Positions 18,167-26,261 of a DNA stretch of 64,000 bases are shown here, one piece after another; position 1 is the first letter of the stretch, and each line of letters starts with the position of its first letter. Below the pieces are notes generated by a model. That model made no database searches and was not told where the DNA came from. It worked only from the letters and a program-made list of their open reading frames with translations. The stretch spans positions 1,126,001 through 1,190,000 of the forward strand of contig NZ_PDJO01000001.1 of NCBI RefSeq assembly GCF_002563775.1. The letters run 5' to 3'. The DNA comes from Thioclava sp. ES.031 (lineage in GTDB: Bacteria; Pseudomonadota; Alphaproteobacteria; Rhodobacterales; Rhodobacteraceae). Made by a program: the position numbers and the translations under genes.

Positions 18167-19546
18167 ATGTTTCTGAGCGTCTTCGATATCTTCAAGATCG
18201 GCGTCGGGCCGTCCTCGTCGCATACGATGGGGCCGATGGTGGCGGGCGCGCGGTTTCTCGACGCGCTCCGGGCCTCGCCTTTCACCGCGCATGGGGTGCG
18301 GGTGCGCCTGCACGGCTCGCTCGCTTTTACCGGCAAGGGGCATGCGACGGATCGGGCGGCGATCCTCGGGCTCGCGGGCGTGGTGCCCGAGAGCTACGAC
18401 AACGATCTGGCCGAGAAATTGCTGGCCGCGAATGCGCGCGACCATCTGTTGAAGCCTGATGGGCTGCCGCCTTTGGTCTTCGACCCCGAGGCCGATCTGA
18501 TCTTCGACTACGACACGTCGCTGCCCGGCCATGCGAATGGCATGGTGATCGAGGCGCGCGACGCGCAGGGCGACGTGTTGATGCACGAGGTCTATTACTC
18601 GATCGGCGGCGGTTTCGTGCGCACCGAGGCCGAACTGGCCGCCGTCGACGATGCCGCCCGCGACGCGCCGAGCCCGGTGCCGTTCCCCTTCAAGACCGCC
18701 GAAGAGATGCTGGCGATGGCCCATGCCTCGGGGCAGAGCATCGCGCAGATGAAGCGGCGCAACGAGGCGCGCTTCCGCGGCCCGAAGGAAATCGACGAAG
18801 GTCTCGAGAAAATCTGGATCACGATGCGCGATTGCATGGAGCGCGGTTTGACCAGCGAGGGCGAGTTGCCCGGCGGGTTGCGCGTGAAGCGCCGCGCCAA
18901 GGCGATCCACGAGAGCCTGAAGGCGGATTGGGGCCAGAACCTCGCGCCGCCGCATCAGATCAATGACTGGATCTCGGCCTATGCAATGGCGGTGAACGAG
19001 GAAAACGCCGCCGGTGGGCAGGTCGTCACCGCGCCCACGAACGGGGCGGCGGGCGTCATGCCTTCGGTGATCCGATATTGGCTGGATCATGTGCAGTCGG
19101 CCTCTTCCGCGAAGATCCCCGATTTTCTGCTGACGGCGGCGGCGGTTGGCGGGCTGATCAAGACCAACGCCTCGATCTCGGGGGCGGAATGCGGCTGTCA
19201 GGCCGAGGTCGGATCGGCAGCGGCGATGGCGGCGGCGGGACTGGCCGCTGTACTGGGCGGGAGCCCTGAGCAGATCGAGAACGCGGCCGAAATCGCACTG
19301 GAGCATCACCTCGGCATGACCTGCGATCCGGTGAAAGGGCTGGTGCAGGTGCCCTGTATCGAGCGCAACGGTCTGGGCGCGATCAAGGCGGTGTCGGCGG
19401 CGTCGCTGGCGCTGCGCGGGGACGGCACGCATTTCGTGCCGCTGGACGCGGCAATCGAGACGATGCGCCAGACGGGCCGCGACATGCACGAGCATTACAA
19501 GGAGACGAGCCTCGGCGGCTTGGCGGTGAACGTGCCGAATTGCTGA
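18167..19546 (+). CDS. sdaA: L-serine ammonia-lyase (Fe-S)
   Basis: Deaminates L-serine to pyruvate and ammonia using an oxygen-sensitive [4Fe-4S] cluster. The 459-residue single chain has the beta domain first ([20 protein letters not shown]) and the alpha domain second, with the cluster cysteines in [10 protein letters not shown] and [18 protein letters not shown] 18167 sits 5 nt after AGGGAGG, deciding the start against the long upstream open frame that overlaps the divergent Hint gene. It stands alone on the plus strand. The large region downstream belongs to repeats and the helicase leader. Confidence 0.95.
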   Translation: MFLSVFDIFKIGVGPSSSHTMGPMVAGARFLDALRASPFTAHGVRVRLHGSLAFTGKGHATDRAAILGLAGVVPESYDNDLAEKLLAANARDHLLKPDGLPPLVFDPEADLIFDYDTSLPGHANGMVIEARDAQGDVLMHEVYYSIGGGFVRTEAELAAVDDAARDAPSPVPFPFKTAEEMLAMAHASGQSIAQMKRRNEARFRGPKEIDEGLEKIWITMRDCMERGLTSEGELPGGLRVKRRAKAIHESLKADWGQNLAPPHQINDWISAYAMAVNEENAAGGQVVTAPTNGAAGVMPSVIRYWLDHVQSASSAKIPDFLLTAAAVGGLIKTNASISGAECGCQAEVGSAAAMAAAGLAAVLGGSPEQIENAAEIALEHHLGMTCDPVKGLVQVPCIERNGLGAIKAVSAASLALRGDGTHFVPLDAAIETMRQTGRDMHEHYKETSLGGLAVNVPNC

Positions 19547-19576
19547 GGAAGAGACGCCGCGCGCAGATGCCCCCCG

Positions 19577-19775
19577 CCCGGGGCGACCGGCCCCGGGCAG
19601 CGCCCATTCGTCGGGCTTACGCCGCGCCACTGGCGCGACGGTCCCACTTCATTCCCCCCGGGAGGGCGCTTTTGCATCGTCATCGCGCGCACGGGCGTCA
19701 GTCGGATGTGGCTCGATAAAGTGCAAACCACTTTTCGTGCAATTGCGCCCACCCGAAGTCGGGCGCTGCCCTCGC
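19577..19775. repeat. intergenic repeat family A, copy 1 (MITE/BIME-like)
   Basis: A roughly 200-bp element with related ends to 62992-63146. Left end: cggggcgaccggccccgggc followed by agcgccc. Middle: ccccccgggagggcgc. Right end: gcgcccacccgaagtcgggc followed by gctgccc. Its outer GGGCAGCGCCC and GGGCGCTGCCC are inverted copies of each other. It lies between sdaA and the helicase gene and contains no credible reading frame. Confidence 0.65.
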
Positions 19776-19808
19776 GGCGCGATGCGCGCCCTCAAAACGC
19801 GCGCCCCC

Positions 19809-20063
19809 TTGACTTTTCCCCGGATCACGCGCATTTAGCCCACATCGCCGCGCTGCCGCGTGAGCAAGCCGCGCCCGAGAGAGGCGCATCGGCGATACCT
19901 CCCGAGTTCCCATTCACGCAGGGTTCTGACACGCAAGACCGGACCACGCGGGAAACGCCCGCCTGTCCCGAGGTCTGCGTCAACCTGCGCTCCGGACAAT
20001 CCCGTCCGGGCTGATCGCCGTGCGCATCCCCGCGTCGGGAGCCTCGGCCATAAAGGATAGGCA
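19809..20063 (+). promoter_or_regulatory. possible promoter and long 5' leader of the DEAD-box helicase gene
   Basis: The gap from the sdaA stop to the helicase start is 517 bp. Its left part holds repeat A; the right part holds TTGACT (19809-19814) followed after 17 nt by a poor -10 (CATTTA). If used, the transcript would have a leader of about 220 nt containing several GC-rich inverted repeats. Long leaders are common for cold-induced RNA helicase genes, so regulation at RNA level is plausible, but I see no named riboregulator. Confidence 0.3.
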
Positions 20064-21446
20064 TTGTCCGATTTCTCTTCGCTGGGGCTCTCCCCGGCCA
20101 TTCTCAAGTCGCTCGCACGCGCAAAATTCACCCAGCCGACCCCGATTCAGGAAAAGGCGATCCCGCTGGTTCTTGCGGGCCATGACGTGCTGGGCCTCGC
20201 CCAGACCGGCACCGGCAAAACGCTGGCCTTCGGCCTGCCGCTCATCGACAAGCTGATGGCGCAGCCGGGCAAACCCTCGCCCAAGACCTGCAAGGCACTG
20301 ATCCTCGCGCCGACCCGCGAGCTGGTGAACCAGATCTCCGATAACCTCGCGGGGCTCGTTCAGGGCACCAAGATGAATGTCGCGACGGTCGTCGGCGGCC
20401 AGTCGATCAACCGCCAGATCACCCAGATGCATCGCGGCAACGACATTCTCGTCGCGACCCCGGGCCGTCTGATCGACCTGATGGATCGTGGCGCGGTCGA
20501 CCTGCGCTACACCCGCCATCTGGTGCTCGACGAGGCCGACCAAATGCTCGACCTCGGCTTCATCCACGCGCTGCGCAAGATCGCCCCGCGTCTGGGCACC
20601 CCGCGCCAGACGCTGCTGTTCTCGGCCACGATGCCGAAGCAGATGGAGGAGATATCGCAGGCCTACCTTACCGATCCCAAGCGCGTGCAGGTCTCGCCCC
20701 CCGGCAAGGCCGCCGACAAGATCACCCAGTCGGTGCACTTCCTCGACTCCAAGGCCGAGAAGGCCCGCAAGCTGCGCGATATTCTCTCGGCCGATATGGG
20801 TGCGCTGACGCTCGTCTTCGCCCGCACCAAGCATGGCGCGGAAAAGCTGATGAAGAGCCTGCGCGCCGACGGCTACAACGCGGAATCGATCCACGGCAAC
20901 AAGAGCCAAGGCCAGCGTGACCGCGCAATCAAGGGCTTCCGCGATGGCAAGGTCAACGTGCTGGTCGCGACCGACGTGGCCGCGCGCGGGATCGACATTC
21001 CGGGCGTGTCCTATGTCGTGAACTTCGACTTGCCCGACGTGCCGGACGCCTATGTCCACCGCATCGGGCGCACCGCGCGTGCCGGTCGCGAGGGCGAGGC
21101 GATCGCCTTCTGCGCCCCCGATGAGGCGGATAACTTCCTGCAGATCGAAAAGCTGATGAAGATCGAGATCCCGACCGCGAGCGGCGAACGCCCGTCCGAG
21201 GCCGTGCGCCCGTCTGCCCGCGCAGCCCGTGGCCGCGGTCGCGGCGGTCCGCGCGGTGGCAACAAAGGTCGCGGCGGCAAGCCTCAGGGCAAACCGCAGG
21301 GGCAGGGGCAGCCGCAAGGTCAGGCTCGCGCCCAAGCTCAGTCCAAACCGCGCGGCGAGGCCAAGCCCAAGGTCGATGCCGGCGGCAACGCCACGCCGAA
21401 GCGGCGTCGCCCGCGCCGGCGCAATGCAGCCGCTGCGAGCGCGTAA
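20064..21446 (+). CDS. DEAD-box ATP-dependent RNA helicase, RhlE-like
   Basis: A 460-residue RNA helicase probably acting in ribosome assembly or mRNA decay. Motifs in order: Q motif FTQPTPIQ (about 23-30), motif I AQTGTGKT, Ia PTRELV, Ib TPGR, II LDEADQML, III SAT, IV LVFARTK, V ATDVAARGID, VI HRIGRTARAGR. The last 80 residues are basic and low in complexity (RGRGRGGPRGGNKGRGGK, then Gln/Pro/Gly-rich), a likely RNA-binding tail. The start is TTG 20064, 6 nt after AAAGGA; the weak start codon suggests modest or regulated translation. It is followed by a strong terminator. Confidence 0.95.
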   Translation: MSDFSSLGLSPAILKSLARAKFTQPTPIQEKAIPLVLAGHDVLGLAQTGTGKTLAFGLPLIDKLMAQPGKPSPKTCKALILAPTRELVNQISDNLAGLVQGTKMNVATVVGGQSINRQITQMHRGNDILVATPGRLIDLMDRGAVDLRYTRHLVLDEADQMLDLGFIHALRKIAPRLGTPRQTLLFSATMPKQMEEISQAYLTDPKRVQVSPPGKAADKITQSVHFLDSKAEKARKLRDILSADMGALTLVFARTKHGAEKLMKSLRADGYNAESIHGNKSQGQRDRAIKGFRDGKVNVLVATDVAARGIDIPGVSYVVNFDLPDVPDAYVHRIGRTARAGREGEAIAFCAPDEADNFLQIEKLMKIEIPTASGERPSEAVRPSARAARGRGRGGPRGGNKGRGGKPQGKPQGQGQPQGQARAQAQSKPRGEAKPKVDAGGNATPKRRRPRRRNAAAASA

Positions 21447-21452
21447 ATTTGG

Positions 21453-21486
21453 AAAGGCCGCGTCGAGGGACGCGGCCTTTTTCTTT
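21453..21486 (+). terminator. rho-independent terminator of the helicase gene
   Basis: A 12-bp perfect stem (aaaggccgcgtc with gacgcggccttt, loop gagg) is followed by a T-rich tract ttcttt, starting 7 bp after the helicase stop. Confidence 0.9.
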
Positions 21487-21680
21487 GGCCTAATCTTCTT
21501 CGATCAAGGCGGCTGAGCGACGTATTCCGCGGATGAAATTACCCCGAGCCGGATGCTTGCCTCATAAGCCAAAGTTATTTGGAAAAACGCCTCGCTCCGC
21601 GCGCTTTTCATTGGTCCGTTTCGGCGCTCCGTCGTATCGATAAGCGGAACGGAGATTCCGTGGCGTCAATGGGGAGACGT

Positions 21681-22286
21681 ATGACCATGTCAAACGCGCG
21701 GCAGGTTACACACCGCTTGAGCATGATGCTCGGTGTTTTGGTCTTGGTCGGCCTATGCGCGAATGTAATCGGCTGGGCCACTGACAATCAGGCCCTTGTG
21801 CGTTGGGGTATGGACGGCGCAGCCATGATGCCCAGCACCGCAGCGAGCCTCGGTCTCCTGTTTATGGCAGCCCTGATCCTGCTCGGGCAGACCGCGAACC
21901 GCCGCCTTGCCCGGATTTGCGCCCTCTGCGCCGCGACGATTGCGAGCGGCAATCTCGCATTCGAATTAACGGGGCTGTCCGATCTCGATCATTTTCTGTC
22001 GAACCGCGCGCCCGGTGATCGGATGTCGATCAGCACGATCTTCGGCATCCTGCTTGGTGCCGTGATCATTCTTGAGCTCGCGCATCCCCTGCTTGGTCAC
22101 AGCGAATTGCCGCTGACTTTGGCGATGTCGGGGCTGGTGAGCATCCTCGCGATCTTCGGTATCCACAATTTCCAACAGGGAAGTCAGGCAGGCACCGATT
22201 TTCTCGAGGCCATGTCGCTTTATACGGCAGTCTCTTTCGTGCTGCTCTTCGTGATTTTCCTCGTCATGGCGTCGCGCTCGGAATAA
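21681..22286 (+). CDS. integral membrane protein of unknown function
   Basis: A 201-residue protein with about six hydrophobic segments (for example LSMMLGVLVLVGLCANVIGWA, LGLLFMAALILLG, IFGILLGAVIILELAHPLL, AVSFVLLFVIFLVM). The PSTAASLGLLFMAALILLG stretch resembles the membrane region found at the N-terminus of some sensor kinases and diguanylate cyclases, but no output domain is attached and the gene simply ends. GGGGAG precedes ATG 21681 by 4 nt and a second ATG (21687) by 10 nt; either may be used. It is a stand-alone gene, followed by a frameshifted gene on the other strand. The sensor resemblance is a weak inference. Confidence 0.6.
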   Translation: MTMSNARQVTHRLSMMLGVLVLVGLCANVIGWATDNQALVRWGMDGAAMMPSTAASLGLLFMAALILLGQTANRRLARICALCAATIASGNLAFELTGLSDLDHFLSNRAPGDRMSISTIFGILLGAVIILELAHPLLGHSELPLTLAMSGLVSILAIFGIHNFQQGSQAGTDFLEAMSLYTAVSFVLLFVIFLVMASRSE

Positions 22287-22353
22287 GGCCGTCACCTTTC
22301 GGGCGTCACCCCACCGCCGCAGCGCATTCGCCGCGCTCGGATATCCGCAGCCA

Positions 22354-22850
22354 TCATCTGCACCGCTTCAGTGTCATGTCCAGCGTGGCAGTGAAGCCTT
22401 TCGCGGAGAAGCCGAATACGCCCACTTTCGGAATTGAGACGCTGAAACTCGCTTTCCCGCCTGTGGCTTCAAGGCGTTTCAGGGCGTTGATCGCAAGCTT
22501 GTCATCGCGCTGGTCAAGCCAGGCATATTGTCCGGTCGAGCGCAGGCGGAATGTGCTCTTTCCGATCGTATGGTCATTCCGCCAGAGCGGGGCAGCCGTC
22601 GGTCGGCATAGACGGACAGTTCCGGTTGCCTCCCCGAATGCCTGGTCACCGCGACATAGAGAAGCGAGCCGTTCAGCAGAACCCGCCGATCGTTTGCCGT
22701 CGCCGTCCAGCAGGTCTTCATGGAGCCGCTTCTCTCTTCGAAGACACTCCACGTCCCGACGTGGCCGATGCTATCGGCGGCATAGGCTGGTGCGAGCGCA
22801 CCGAAGGCGACCAAGGCTGCGCAGGTCAGTGCTTTGAGAAGACGGTTCAT
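22354..22850 (-). pseudogene. frameshifted IalB-like (invasion-associated locus B) secreted protein
   Basis: Two frames must be joined to read this gene. The first starts at ATG 22850 after GGGGGAA with a Sec signal (LLKALTCAALVAFGALAPAYA) and runs through VGTWSVFEERSGSMKTCWTA and LLYVAVTRHSGRQPELSVYA to GGMTIR. The second continues with IGKSTFRLRSTGQYAWLD and ends KGFTATLDMTLKRCR at TGA 22354. Inserting one base near 22567 would restore a single chain of about 165 residues whose order (Trp-rich start, Cys, VTxxPE, FxLxxxGxYAWL, GFTAxLD, final Cys) fits the IalB family. It is either a young pseudogene or a one-base sequencing error; both halves still look conserved. Confidence 0.75.
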
Positions 22851-22874
22851 GCGTGTTCCCCCCGACCAACGTAA

Positions 22875-22904
22875 TTTACCTCGTCCCTTCGGGGACAAGG
22901 TAAA
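22875..22904. other. long hairpin with UUCG tetraloop upstream of the IalB-like gene
   Basis: A 13-bp inverted repeat with one mismatch closes on ttcg with a C-G closing pair (cgtccc ttcg ggga). It lies 25 bp upstream of the IalB-like ATG, in its leader. No T-run follows on either strand, so it does not look like a simple terminator. Confidence 0.5.
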
Positions 22905-22986
22905 AATAGCATATTTGTGGTCACTTGCGGTTACTTATGTGCCGGGGCGCCCATCGGGAGAACTGGTGTTCTCGCGGCTTGGAGGC

Positions 22987-24345
22987 TCACCCGACCTCGG
23001 CGAACACCTTCTTCAGCGCCGTTTCCAGCTTCTCGAACATCTCGTCCATCTGCGCTTCCGTCAGGATGAACGGCGGACACAGCACCACCGATTGCCCCAA
23101 GGGTCGGCAGATCAGCCCCTGATCGGTGCAGGCATTGGCGATGCGTTCCGAGACCGAGAGCGACCCGTCGAAGGGCGTCTTGGTCTCGCGGTCCTTCACT
23201 GCTTCCAGCGCCCACATGTAGCCCACGCCGCGCAGCTCGCCGATATTGGGGTTCTGCGCGATCTGGGCGAGGCCCGCTTCGAGCCGCGGGCTCAGGCGGC
23301 GGACACTCTCGGCCAGCCCCTCGTTCATCACCACGTCGATGGCCTTCAGCGCAATCGCGCAGCCGACCGGGTGGCCCGAGGCGGTGAAGCCATGGGGGAA
23401 TTCCTCGATCGCCTCGGAGGCCGCCTGCAGGCGGTCCGACAATTCCGGGCCGAGGATCACCGCGCCCATCGGGAAGAAGCCGGCGGTGAGGTTCTTCGAC
23501 GAGATGATCGCGTCGGGCTGGAACTCATAGGTCTCGCAGCCCCAAGTGTTTCCGGTGCGTCCGAAGCCGCAGATCACCTCGTCCGAGATCAGCGGGATGT
23601 CGTATTTCTTCAGGATTTTCGACACGGCCTGGAAATAGCCCTTCGGCGGCGTGATCACCCCGCCCGCGCCCATCACCGGCTCGGCGAAGAAGCCCGCTAT
23701 CGTGTCCGCGCCTTCCTTGATGATCGTCGCTTCCAGCTCATTGGCGAGGCGCTGGGTGAATTGCTCTTCCGTCTCGCCGGGCTGCCCCTCGCGCCAGAAA
23801 TGCGGGCAGGTGAGGTGCAGGAAGCCCGGCAGCGGCAGGCCGAAGACCGAATTATAGGGCTTGCCGGTCATCGAAGCGGAAACGGCGGTGACCCCGTGAT
23901 AGGCGTTCTTACGGGTCAGGATCTTTCGCTTCTGCGGCTTGCCCTCGGCCCCATGCAGAAACCACAGCATCTTGACCATCGTGTCATTCGCCTCGGAGCC
24001 GGAGTTGGTGTAGAACACCTTGCCGTCCGCGAAGGGCGAGACTTCGATCAGCTTCTCGGACAGCATCACCGTCTGATCCGACATCCGCCCGAAGAAGGCG
24101 TGATAGCCGGGGAAGCGCGCATATTGCGCCTGCGCCGCTTCGATCAGACCGGGATGGTCGAACCCCGCGACCATGTTCCAGAGCCCCGAATTCGCATCGA
24201 GATATTTCCGCCCCTCGGTGTCGAAGATGTAGGGGCCCTCGCCATGGGTCACGACGACCGCGCCGCGGTCATGGATCGTGGGCAGATCGGTGAAACCGTA
24301 GAAGCTATGCGCATCGGCGCGGGCCTGCCAGCTTTGGTCTTTCAT
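22987..24345 (-). CDS. class III (omega-type) PLP-dependent aminotransferase
   Basis: A 452-residue fold-type I aminotransferase. Visible landmarks: NSGLWNMVAGFDHP near the start, TNSGSEANDTMVKM (PLP phosphate site), RKNAYHGVTAVSASMTG, DEVICGFGRTGNTWGCE (PLP-ring Asp) and SSKNLTAGFFPMGA with the Schiff-base Lys. This is the pattern of omega-amino acid/polyamine/taurine:pyruvate transaminases; the exact donor cannot be read. ATG 24345 has GGAGGAG 7 nt upstream, ruling out the long open extension. A LysR regulator is transcribed divergently 166 bp away and probably controls it. Confidence 0.92.
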   Translation of the reverse strand: MKDQSWQARADAHSFYGFTDLPTIHDRGAVVVTHGEGPYIFDTEGRKYLDANSGLWNMVAGFDHPGLIEAAQAQYARFPGYHAFFGRMSDQTVMLSEKLIEVSPFADGKVFYTNSGSEANDTMVKMLWFLHGAEGKPQKRKILTRKNAYHGVTAVSASMTGKPYNSVFGLPLPGFLHLTCPHFWREGQPGETEEQFTQRLANELEATIIKEGADTIAGFFAEPVMGAGGVITPPKGYFQAVSKILKKYDIPLISDEVICGFGRTGNTWGCETYEFQPDAIISSKNLTAGFFPMGAVILGPELSDRLQAASEAIEEFPHGFTASGHPVGCAIALKAIDVVMNEGLAESVRRLSPRLEAGLAQIAQNPNIGELRGVGYMWALEAVKDRETKTPFDGSLSVSERIANACTDQGLICRPLGQSVVLCPPFILTEAQMDEMFEKLETALKKVFAEVG

Positions 24346-24511
24346 CTCGCGACTCCTCCGGGATGGGCGATGGATGAAAGCGAGGCTATCCGCGGCGCGG
24401 GCGGCGTCAATGGTCCGCGATGTCCCAGGATGTCGCATGGCTTGCGCGCCGGGGCGGGGCAGGGCAGTCTGCGCCACAACCCTTACCGCCTCCCCGATCA
24501 CGGAGCCTCCC

Positions 24512-25462
24512 ATGCCCGCCGCCCATCCCCGCATCAGCCTTTGGGCGGTCGAGGTCTTCGTGGCCACGGCGGAAGAAGGCGCGACCACCGCCGCCGCGCG
24601 CCGTCTGGGCGTCTCGGCCTCGGCGGTCAGCCAGCAGCTTGCGGGTCTGGAGGGCGCTTTGGGCGCGGAGCTTGTGGACCGCTCGGCGCGGCCTTTCGCT
24701 TTGACGGCTGCCGGGCGGGCCTTCTTGCCTCATGCCGAGGCGATGCTGGACGAATTGGCCCGCGGTCGCGCCGGGGTGGGGCAAGCCGATCCGGCGGGGC
24801 TCACGAGTTTCCGGCTCGGCATGATCGAGGATTTCGAGGCCGAGGTGACGCCGCTTCTGCTGGCGGGCATGGCCGACGAGCTCAGCACCTGCCGGTTCGA
24901 GCTGGAAACCGGGCCGAGCCACCGGCTGCTGTCGAAGCTCGAAGCGCGGGGTCTGGATGTCGCCGTCGCCGCCGAGCCGCAGGGCGCGGCGCTCGACGGG
25001 ATCGAGCTGCACCCGCTTCTGACCGAACCATTCCTCGCCATTCATCCCACCGATGCACCTGCGAAAAGCGGTGCGCCGCTGCCGCTGATCCACTATTCCC
25101 AGCGCACGCTGATGGGGCGCCAGATCGCCGCGCATCTCGCGCAAACGGGCAACGCGCCGCCGCATCAACTGGAACTCGACAGCTATCCTGCGATCCTCGC
25201 GCTTGTCGCGGCGGGGCGGGGTTGGACGATCCTGACGCCCTCGGCGGTGCGTCATGCGCCGCGCGCGGGGCTGGCGCTCTCGCCGCTCGAGGGGCCGCCT
25301 CTGACCAGGCGCATCGTGCTGGCGGCGCGCGACGGGATGATGGCGGATTGGCCCGCGAAAGTGGCCGCCCGGTTGCGGGCGCTGCTGCAAGAACGCGTGG
25401 TCGAACCGGCTCTGGCGGAAGCGCCGTGGCTGGATGAGACGTTGCGGGTTGAAGAAGGCTAG
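24512..25462 (+). CDS. LysR-family transcriptional regulator
   Basis: A 316-residue regulator. The N-terminal winged helix (about 8-68) reads WAVEVFVATAEEGATTAAAR and VSASAVSQQLAGLEGALGAELVDRS, the usual LysR pattern; the remaining 220 residues form the ligand-binding domain (SFRLGMIEDFEAEVTPLL onward, SYPAILALVAAGRGWTILTP). ATG 24512 follows GGAG by 7 nt; the frame is open further upstream. It is divergent from the aminotransferase gene, and LysR proteins typically control such a divergent neighbour. The ligand is unknown. It ends 4 bp from the convergent thiN stop. Confidence 0.92.
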   Translation: MPAAHPRISLWAVEVFVATAEEGATTAAARRLGVSASAVSQQLAGLEGALGAELVDRSARPFALTAAGRAFLPHAEAMLDELARGRAGVGQADPAGLTSFRLGMIEDFEAEVTPLLLAGMADELSTCRFELETGPSHRLLSKLEARGLDVAVAAEPQGAALDGIELHPLLTEPFLAIHPTDAPAKSGAPLPLIHYSQRTLMGRQIAAHLAQTGNAPPHQLELDSYPAILALVAAGRGWTILTPSAVRHAPRAGLALSPLEGPPLTRRIVLAARDGMMADWPAKVAARLRALLQERVVEPALAEAPWLDETLRVEEG

Positions 25463-25466
25463 CGCC

Positions 25467-26120
25467 TCAGCCGATCCCCAGACCTTCCAGCGCGGCGGAG
25501 AGGTTCTCGCGCGGCAGCATCATCAGGGCGGGCCCCTCCAGCATGATCCGTACAGGCCCCGTCGCCCGGTTCGACGTGCCGACCCGTTCGGCGGGCGTGA
25601 AGCCGATCCCGTCCAGCGGCCATTGCAGCCCTTCCGATCGCGCTTTTACCTCGCCGAATGGAAACAAAGAGACCCGCGTGCCTTCCGTCACATCCAGCGA
25701 GAGGGACGGCGGGCAGCGGAAGATCACCTCTTCCTCGGCCAGCATCACGACCCGGTGCGGCGTGCGGATCAGGTCGGTCATCGCGGCCAGCGTGTGATCC
25801 AGCCGCATCCCGGTAAAGCCGAGCGCCAGGATGAACGGCGCCTTGATGCGTTGCAGGCATTTCGCGAAATCGGTGCTGTCCTGCTCGGCCACCGGATGCA
25901 CCCGCGGGCCAAGTGTGGCGCGCGCCGCATCCGACAGGGAATCGAGATCGCCGATCACCGCTTCGGGCTCGAGACCCATCGACAAGGCCCGATCTCCACC
26001 GCCATCGGCGGCCACGAGACAGGGGGCGATTGTCAACGCTTCGTCAACATCCGCATGGTTAACTGCGCCGGCGCCGAGAAGCGAAACCCCGGTTGACGAA
26101 TGGACAATACTGCTAATCAT
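25467..26120 (-). CDS. thiN: thiamine pyrophosphokinase
   Basis: Transfers pyrophosphate from ATP to thiamine to make TPP. The 217-residue protein has LVAADGGGDRALSMG, then AVIGDLDSLSD and VAEQDSTDFAKCLQ, the Asp-rich metal/ATP sites of the family, followed by LGFTGMRLDHTLA and a C-terminal beta domain with TPAERVGTSNRA. I start at ATG 26120; a TTG 12 codons upstream also keeps the frame but has no ribosome site. It is convergent with the LysR gene and divergent from the large acidic protein. No TPP riboswitch is visible in the 141-bp gap. Confidence 0.9.
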   Translation of the reverse strand: MISSIVHSSTGVSLLGAGAVNHADVDEALTIAPCLVAADGGGDRALSMGLEPEAVIGDLDSLSDAARATLGPRVHPVAEQDSTDFAKCLQRIKAPFILALGFTGMRLDHTLAAMTDLIRTPHRVVMLAEEEVIFRCPPSLSLDVTEGTRVSLFPFGEVKARSEGLQWPLDGIGFTPAERVGTSNRATGPVRIMLEGPALMMLPRENLSAALEGLGIG

Positions 26121-26261
26121 GGGCTGATTGATGACGATTGTGGCAAAGAAAGACAATCGAGACCGGTAAAAAACCTTTCAAATGCCTTCTTTCGTCCACG
26201 CGAAAGAACCAGTTGGACAGGAATGTCGACGCATTGAGGTCCAATAGAAAGCGAGTGGTCC

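Noticed and set aside
21532..21642. 36-codon frame between helicase terminator and membrane protein
   Set aside because: No Shine-Dalgarno and no sign of protein-like composition.
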